A stretch of 10,581 nucleotides of DNA. It comes from Kiritimatiellia bacterium. GTDB lineage: Bacteria; Verrucomicrobiota; Kiritimatiellia; SLAD01. Positions 7,651 through 10,581 of this stretch are shown here, one piece after another (position 1 is the first letter of the stretch; the number at the start of each line of letters is the position of its first letter). The translations under genes were made by a program, and so were the position numbers. The notes under the pieces are model-generated. The model was not told the origin of the DNA, made no database searches, and saw only the letters and a list, made by a program, of their open reading frames with translations. Location: assembly GCA_007134175.1 (NCBI GenBank), contig SLLF01000366.1:1-10581 (forward strand), written 5' to 3'.

Positions 7651-9599
7651 TGGCGGTTCCTCGCATCGACTTCACCGCTGAACTGAACGCGGAGCAACAG
7701 GCGGCGGTGCAGGCCCCGGACGGGCCGGTACTGGTGATTGCCGCTGCGGGCACCGGCAAGACGCGCACCTTGGTCTATCGGGTCGCTTATCTAGTGGAGC
7801 AGGGCAACGACCCCTCTCGCATCCTGCTGTTGACGTTTACCAACCGGGCGGCTCATGAAATGCTCGAACGGGCGCGTCAATTGGTGGGAGACGGCGTGAG
7901 TGGCCTGTGGGGTGGCACGTTTCATCATATGGCCAACCGCCTGCTGCGGCGTCACGCCGGAGCCGTTGGTTATCAGCCGGATTATACCATTCTCGACAGC
8001 GACGATACGCGTCGGCTGGTGCGCCTCTGCAGTCAGGAGTTGAAACTGACCGATAAGCATTTTCCCAAGCCGGACGTGCTGCTGAGTGTCTTTGGCTTGG
8101 CGGCCAGTACCGAGCAATCGGTGGCGGCCTTGGCGGCGGACCGATTCGAGCACAGTCGCGTTGATCCGGGCGATGTCGTGGCGGTATACGAGGCCTATGA
8201 AAAACGCAAGCAACAGCTCAATGCCATGGATTTCGATGATCTGCTGCTCAACGGATTGCGCCTGTTGACGGAGCACGACGCCTTGTTGGAGCGGTATCGC
8301 GAGCAGTTCGTCCACATACTCGTCGATGAATATCAGGACACCAATACCGTGCAGTCCCATTGGGTGGATTTACTCGCTGGGCCCGGCGGCAATTTGTTGG
8401 TGGTCGGCGACGACTTCCAGTCCATCTATTCCTGGCGCGGCGCCAATTACCGCAATATTATCACTTTCCCCGAGCGCTATCCGGATGCGCACGTCTACTA
8501 TCTGGTCACCAACTATCGTAGCGTGCCCGAAATCCTGGGCATGGCCAACGCCTGCATCGCGGGGAACCCCCTGCAGTTTCAAAAAACGATCCAGCCGGTG
8601 CGGGACCCGCTGGAACGGCCCCATTGCGTGAGCCTCGACGACGGCCATGCCCAGGCGGAATTCATCATCGGCGAAGCGCAGCGCCTGCGTTCGGAGGGGT
8701 ACGCCTACGGGGACATGGTGGTGTTGTACCGCGCCCATTACCATGCCATGGAGTTGCAGCTCGCGCTGGCGCGGGATCAACGCGTACCGTTTGTCATCAC
8801 CTCGGGTATTCGCTTTTTTGAGCAAAGTCATATAAAGGATGTTACCGCCTTGTTACGGCTTTTCGCCAATCCCGGTGACGAGCTGGCTTTCCAGCGGTTG
8901 CTTTGCCTTTGGCCACGGCTGGGTGCCAAAACCGCGCAGAAATGCTGGCAGGCGCTGGGGGGGCGTTGTGACTTGCGCAAGGATGCCACCCGTGAACGCC
9001 TGGCCAAGGGCTTACCCGCCGCCGCCCGTGAAGGCTGGAACACGGTGGAAATGATTGCCGCGGACTTTGACCGGCACGAGCTGCAAAAGGATCCAGCCGA
9101 AATCATCCACCGGTTTATGGCCGGATTCTACGAGGATTTTGCCCGTGAGACGTTTGAAAACAGCGACCGCCGTCTGGAAGATCTGGCTGAGTTGATGCGC
9201 TACACCCATCAATTCGCGACGCTTGACGCCTTCTTGAGCGAGATGGCGTTACAAACCAATCTGGATGCCGAGGCCGATGCCGCCGTGCAACGCGAGACGG
9301 ATGTACTGCGACTCAGTACCATTCACCAGGCTAAGGGACTGGAGTGGAAGGTGGTCTTCATTTGCTGGGTCACGGAGGGCATGTTTCCCTCCTTGCGGTC
9401 GGTCAACGAGTCGGAAGAGGGACTGGCGGAAGAGCGCCGCCTGTTCTATGTCGCCGTGACCCGGGCCAAGGACGCCTTGTATTGTTGTGTGCCGCGCCAA
9501 CGGCGAGGTCGTGACGGCTCCATGCAGTTCCTGCTGCCCTCCCAGTTCTTGCAGGAATTGCCTTCGGACCTGATGACGGCAAGTCGGTTTCGCCGGTAG
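7650..9599 (+). CDS. UvrD/Rep-type superfamily 1A DNA helicase
   Basis: The 649-residue ATP-dependent 3'-5' DNA helicase has all the SF1A motifs: a Q motif LNAEQQAAV (12-20), Walker A AAGTGKT (32-38), motif Ia LTFTNRAAHEM (61-71), GGTFHHMANRLLRRH (88-102), Walker B VDEYQD (225-230), motif III GDDFQSIYSWRGA (253-265), motif IV TNYRS (287-291), motif V STIHQAKGLEWKVVF (556-570) and motif VI EERRLFYVAVTRAK (594-607). It ends about 40 residues after motif VI, so it lacks the long C-terminal tail of UvrD and PcrA and is nearer Rep in length. Roles in repair or replication restart are typical of the family. Its ATG overlaps the yihY TAA by one base (TAATG). A short insertion-like element begins 10 bases after its stop codon. 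Confidence 0.95.
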   Translation: MAVPRIDFTAELNAEQQAAVQAPDGPVLVIAAAGTGKTRTLVYRVAYLVEQGNDPSRILLLTFTNRAAHEMLERARQLVGDGVSGLWGGTFHHMANRLLRRHAGAVGYQPDYTILDSDDTRRLVRLCSQELKLTDKHFPKPDVLLSVFGLAASTEQSVAALAADRFEHSRVDPGDVVAVYEAYEKRKQQLNAMDFDDLLLNGLRLLTEHDALLERYREQFVHILVDEYQDTNTVQSHWVDLLAGPGGNLLVVGDDFQSIYSWRGANYRNIITFPERYPDAHVYYLVTNYRSVPEILGMANACIAGNPLQFQKTIQPVRDPLERPHCVSLDDGHAQAEFIIGEAQRLRSEGYAYGDMVVLYRAHYHAMELQLALARDQRVPFVITSGIRFFEQSHIKDVTALLRLFANPGDELAFQRLLCLWPRLGAKTAQKCWQALGGRCDLRKDATRERLAKGLPAAAREGWNTVEMIAADFDRHELQKDPAEIIHRFMAGFYEDFARETFENSDRRLEDLAELMRYTHQFATLDAFLSEMALQTNLDAEADAAVQRETDVLRLSTIHQAKGLEWKVVFICWVTEGMFPSLRSVNESEEGLAEERRLFYVAVTRAKDALYCCVPRQRRGRDGSMQFLLPSQFLQELPSDLMTASRFRR

Positions 9600-9600
9600 A

Positions 9601-9609
9601 ACGGCGCCC
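9601..9609. repeat. Left copy of 9-bp target-site-like duplication
   Basis: ACGGCGCCC directly abuts the left terminal inverted repeat. The corresponding 9 bases abutting the right terminal repeat are ACGGCGTCC, 8 of 9 identical. Confidence 0.65.
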
Positions 9610-9627
9610 GGGCGCATATCACTTCTG
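9610..9627 (+). repeat. Left 18-bp terminal inverted repeat
   Basis: GGGCGCATATCACTTCTG, an exact inverse match to 10008-10025. Confidence 0.9.
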
Positions 9628-9688
9628 AGGGTTTTGCTCACAGAGCGGAATCAGGACATGTCACAAGAGGTACCGCTGAGTGAAATCC

Positions 9689-9733
9689 GAATGACGAAAT
9701 ACCCAAACACCCAAAGAAACCCGAAATACCCAA
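9689..9733 (+). repeat. Left subterminal repeat arm
   Basis: GAATGACGAAATACCCAA (9689-9706) matches 17 of 18 bases of the inverted arm at 9931-9948. Within this arm the 11-mer GAAATACCCAA occurs twice, at 9696-9706 and 9723-9733, separated by ACCCAAA-rich sequence. Confidence 0.75.
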
Positions 9734-9753
9734 TATCGAATCGTTGGCATCAG

Positions 9754-9903
9754 CTATCCTCTGTAAATCTTGGCACGCGTTACTGGGGTTACGGGAACTT
9801 TCTTCACATAATCAATAACCGCCTCACCGAACAAAGCGGTGCGATCTTCCAGGTCGTAAGGCTTCTTTCGCTCCTCGTCGCGGCTCTCAGGCAGGTGGTT
9901 CAT
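9754..9903 (-). pseudogene. Truncated four-helix-bundle (23S rRNA intervening-sequence protein-like) gene
   Basis: A 49-codon minus-strand frame starts at ATG 9903 (or the adjacent ATG at 9906) and ends at TAG 9754-9756. Residues 13-42 include KKPYDLEDRT, ALFGEAVIDY and VKKVPVTPVTR, which I recognise as the first helix region of the four-helix-bundle family related to 23S intervening-sequence proteins, whose members commonly read YDLEERT followed by an F..V..F.K..P pattern. Complete members are about 115-130 residues. Here the similarity stops after VTR and the frame ends seven residues later, just before the left repeat arm, as if the rest was deleted. No strong ribosome binding site is seen, so it is most likely a non-functional remnant, though expression of a short peptide cannot be excluded. 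Confidence 0.6.
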
Positions 9904-9930
9904 CATTTGTGCTTCGAGCTTCTTTCGGGC

Positions 9931-9953
9931 TTGGGTGTTTCGTCATTCGTCAT
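9931..9953 (-). repeat. Right subterminal repeat arm
   Basis: On the minus strand GAATGACGAAACACCCAA (9948 down to 9931) matches the left arm at 17 of 18 bases in inverted orientation. The 7-mer TCGTCAT is tandemly repeated on the plus strand at 9940-9946 and 9947-9953. Confidence 0.75.
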
Positions 9954-10007
9954 TGCACGCTATCCAACATTCGGAATGGAAACAAGCTCCGTGACACTGA
10001 ATACCAC

Positions 10008-10025
10008 CAGAAGTGATATGCGCCC
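10008..10025 (-). repeat. Right 18-bp terminal inverted repeat
   Basis: CAGAAGTGATATGCGCCC, the exact reverse complement of 9610-9627. Confidence 0.9.
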
Positions 10026-10034
10026 ACGGCGTCC
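10026..10034. repeat. Right copy of 9-bp target-site-like duplication
   Basis: ACGGCGTCC directly follows the right terminal repeat and differs from the left copy at one position (C to T). Confidence 0.65.
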
Positions 10035-10212
10035 CCCGAGCCGGTTGCGTTGTAAGAAATTGATGGAGTACTTGCTTGGGGGCGTGTGTGGAGGCTGTTT
10101 GGGGGTATGATAGGGACTTGGTCAGGTCGAGGAGCCAGTTCTTTAGGAGGAGATTATCTCGGAATCGCGCCAGACCGCGTCTTGCCGGGGATCAGGCCGG
10201 GTGGCTTAATGG
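10035..10212. other. Intergenic sequence with no supported feature
   Basis: No gene with a credible start and no tRNA-like fold was found. An AGGAGG (10145-10150) is present but leads into no recognisable protein. A TATGAT at 10106-10111 has no -35 partner at usable spacing. Confidence 0.5.
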
Positions 10213-10326
10213 GTGCGCCCCCTGCGGCCTTGTTTGCCACGCCGGAGCCCGGCGAAGGAGGGTGCCGCAGGAGCGGGAGTTGAGGTTGACTACAGGCCGT
10301 GGTTGCCATGAGCCCGAGAGGCTCGT
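10213..10326 (+). repeat. Two-hairpin repeat unit, copy 1
   Basis: The unit opens with GTGCGCCCCC (10213-10222). Hairpin 1 pairs CCTGCGGC (10221-10228) with GCCGCAGG (10264-10271) and encloses an inner hairpin CGCCGG-AGC-CCGGCG (10240-10254). A 33-base conserved linker (10270-10302, GGAGCGGGAGTT to GGCCGTGG) follows. Hairpin 2 pairs GAGCC (10310-10314) with GGCTC (10320-10324), extendable to 10308-10326. Copy 2 repeats this order at 10369-10471. Confidence 0.65.
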
Positions 10327-10368
10327 GTGGAGGCCCATGGTGCTTTTCCCGACAAATTTGCTGCATCT

Positions 10369-10471
10369 GTGCGCCCCCGTCCGCCTTGTGCGGACGGAGC
10401 GGGAGTTTAGGCTGGCTACAGGCTGTGGCCAGAGCGAGCTCGCAGTGAGCGAGCCGGAAGTATGGCTCGCT
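10369..10471 (+). repeat. Two-hairpin repeat unit, copy 2
   Basis: GTGCGCCCCC (10369-10378) leads into hairpin 1, CCGTCCGC (10377-10384) and GCGGACGG (10390-10397) around a CTTGT loop. The linker at 10396-10428 is 29 of 33 identical to copy 1. Hairpin 2 pairs AGCGAGCC (10448-10455) with GGCTCGCT (10464-10471). The stem-1 sequence differs from copy 1 at three positions in each arm, and every change keeps Watson-Crick pairing. Confidence 0.65.
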
Positions 10472-10531
10472 TCTCGCTCAATTCGGGCCCTTTCCATCAT
10501 ATTCAGCGCATTAGCTCGTGAAAGTTTGGCT

Positions 10532-10558
10532 CCCGCGGCACCCGGCAAGAAACGCGGG
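10532..10558 (+). repeat. Hairpin-forming inverted repeat
   Basis: CCCGCG (10532-10537) and CGCGGG (10553-10558) form a six-pair stem with a 15-base loop. No U-tract follows, so it is not a typical intrinsic terminator. The remaining bases to the window edge (10472-10581) hold no recognisable gene. Confidence 0.35.
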
Positions 10559-10581
10559 CTAGGTGTTTGCTAGCTCAATCG

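Larger units (their letters stand above)
9610..10025. mobile_element. 416-bp non-autonomous insertion-like element carrying a truncated four-helix-bundle gene
   Basis: The borders are set by a perfect 18-bp inverted repeat, GGGCGCATATCACTTCTG at 9610-9627 and its reverse complement at 10008-10025. Immediately outside each border is a 9-base sequence, ACGGCGCCC on the left and ACGGCGTCC on the right, as expected for a target-site duplication that has since gained one substitution. Subterminal inverted repeats lie at 9689-9706 and 9931-9948. Between them on the minus strand is the start of a four-helix-bundle protein gene. No transposase is encoded, so mobility would depend on another protein. 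It resembles a MITE, or an intervening-sequence-type element outside rRNA. The structure is read directly from sequence; mobility is inferred. Confidence 0.65.

Noticed and set aside
9600..9660. Intrinsic terminator after the helicase
   Set aside because: No GC-rich stem followed by a U-tract is present; the inverted repeat here pairs with sequence about 400 bases away.
9634..10110. 158-codon plus-strand frame to the right of the helicase
   Set aside because: It runs through the subterminal repeats, across the right element end and the duplication, and antisense to the four-helix-bundle remnant, so it is a chance frame.
10377..10397. Perfect hairpin read as an intrinsic terminator
   Set aside because: It is followed by GC-rich sequence with no T-run, and it recurs as part of a larger repeated unit.
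10192..10548. 118-codon minus-strand frame, and overlapping plus-strand frames, over the two-hairpin repeats
   Set aside because: Translation shows repeated peptides such as PQPVASLNSRS and PRPVVNLNSRS that simply mirror the DNA repeat. Compensatory changes in the stem fit structure better than protein coding.
1..10581. CRISPR array, tRNA or rRNA genes, or a defence or toxin-antitoxin system
   Set aside because: No regularly spaced repeats, cloverleaf or rRNA-like sequence was seen. The helicase has a single-protein housekeeping layout and no defence partner genes nearby.

Overview
The window is a bacterial chromosome segment dominated by assimilatory sulfate reduction. The genes are GC-rich and closely packed, and several use TTG or GTG starts. 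No rRNA, tRNA, CRISPR array or phage gene is visible. Taxonomy cannot be settled from the sequence. CysJ and CysI resemble the enterobacterial enzymes. A degenerate four-helix-bundle (23S intervening-sequence-type) gene in repeat-rich intergenic DNA, a UvrD/Rep helicase and a YihY protein with a long C-terminal tail would suit an environmental Gram-negative lineage. A member of the PVC group (Verrucomicrobiota/Kiritimatiellota-like) is a low-confidence guess, and a proteobacterium is not excluded.

Layout. On the minus strand at the left are cysH (adenylyl-sulfate reductase, 423-1139) and, 16 bases later, cysD (ATP sulfurylase small subunit, cut by the window edge). A 451-base divergent control region (1140-1590), visibly more AT-rich than the genes, holds a candidate promoter facing each way, several copies of a CTATCG hexamer and a hairpin next to the cysJ ribosome binding site. 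On the plus strand a tight run follows: cysJ, cysI, an Nfu-type Fe-S carrier, a Nudix hydrolase, a YihY/BrkB membrane protein and a UvrD/Rep-type helicase. Gaps are 43 bases or less, and three junctions overlap.

The genes form a coherent pathway. CysD, with CysN presumably beyond the left edge, activates sulfate to APS. CysH reduces APS directly to sulfite without a PAPS step. CysJI reduces sulfite to sulfide with NADPH. CysH and CysI both carry [4Fe-4S] clusters, which may explain the Nfu carrier gene directly behind cysI. The last three plus-strand genes are housekeeping types with no obvious link to sulfur.

The right-hand 980 bases hold no convincing intact gene but are the most unusual part. 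Ten bases after the helicase stop codon lies a 416-bp insertion-like element (9610-10025). It has perfect 18-bp terminal inverted repeats, an abutting 9-bp duplication (8 of 9 identical) and subterminal repeats. Inside is the 5' part of a four-helix-bundle protein gene, apparently cut short by an internal deletion. Further right (10213-10471) are two diverged copies of a two-hairpin unit. In its first hairpin three base pairs differ between the copies and all three changes are compensatory, which points to selection on structure.
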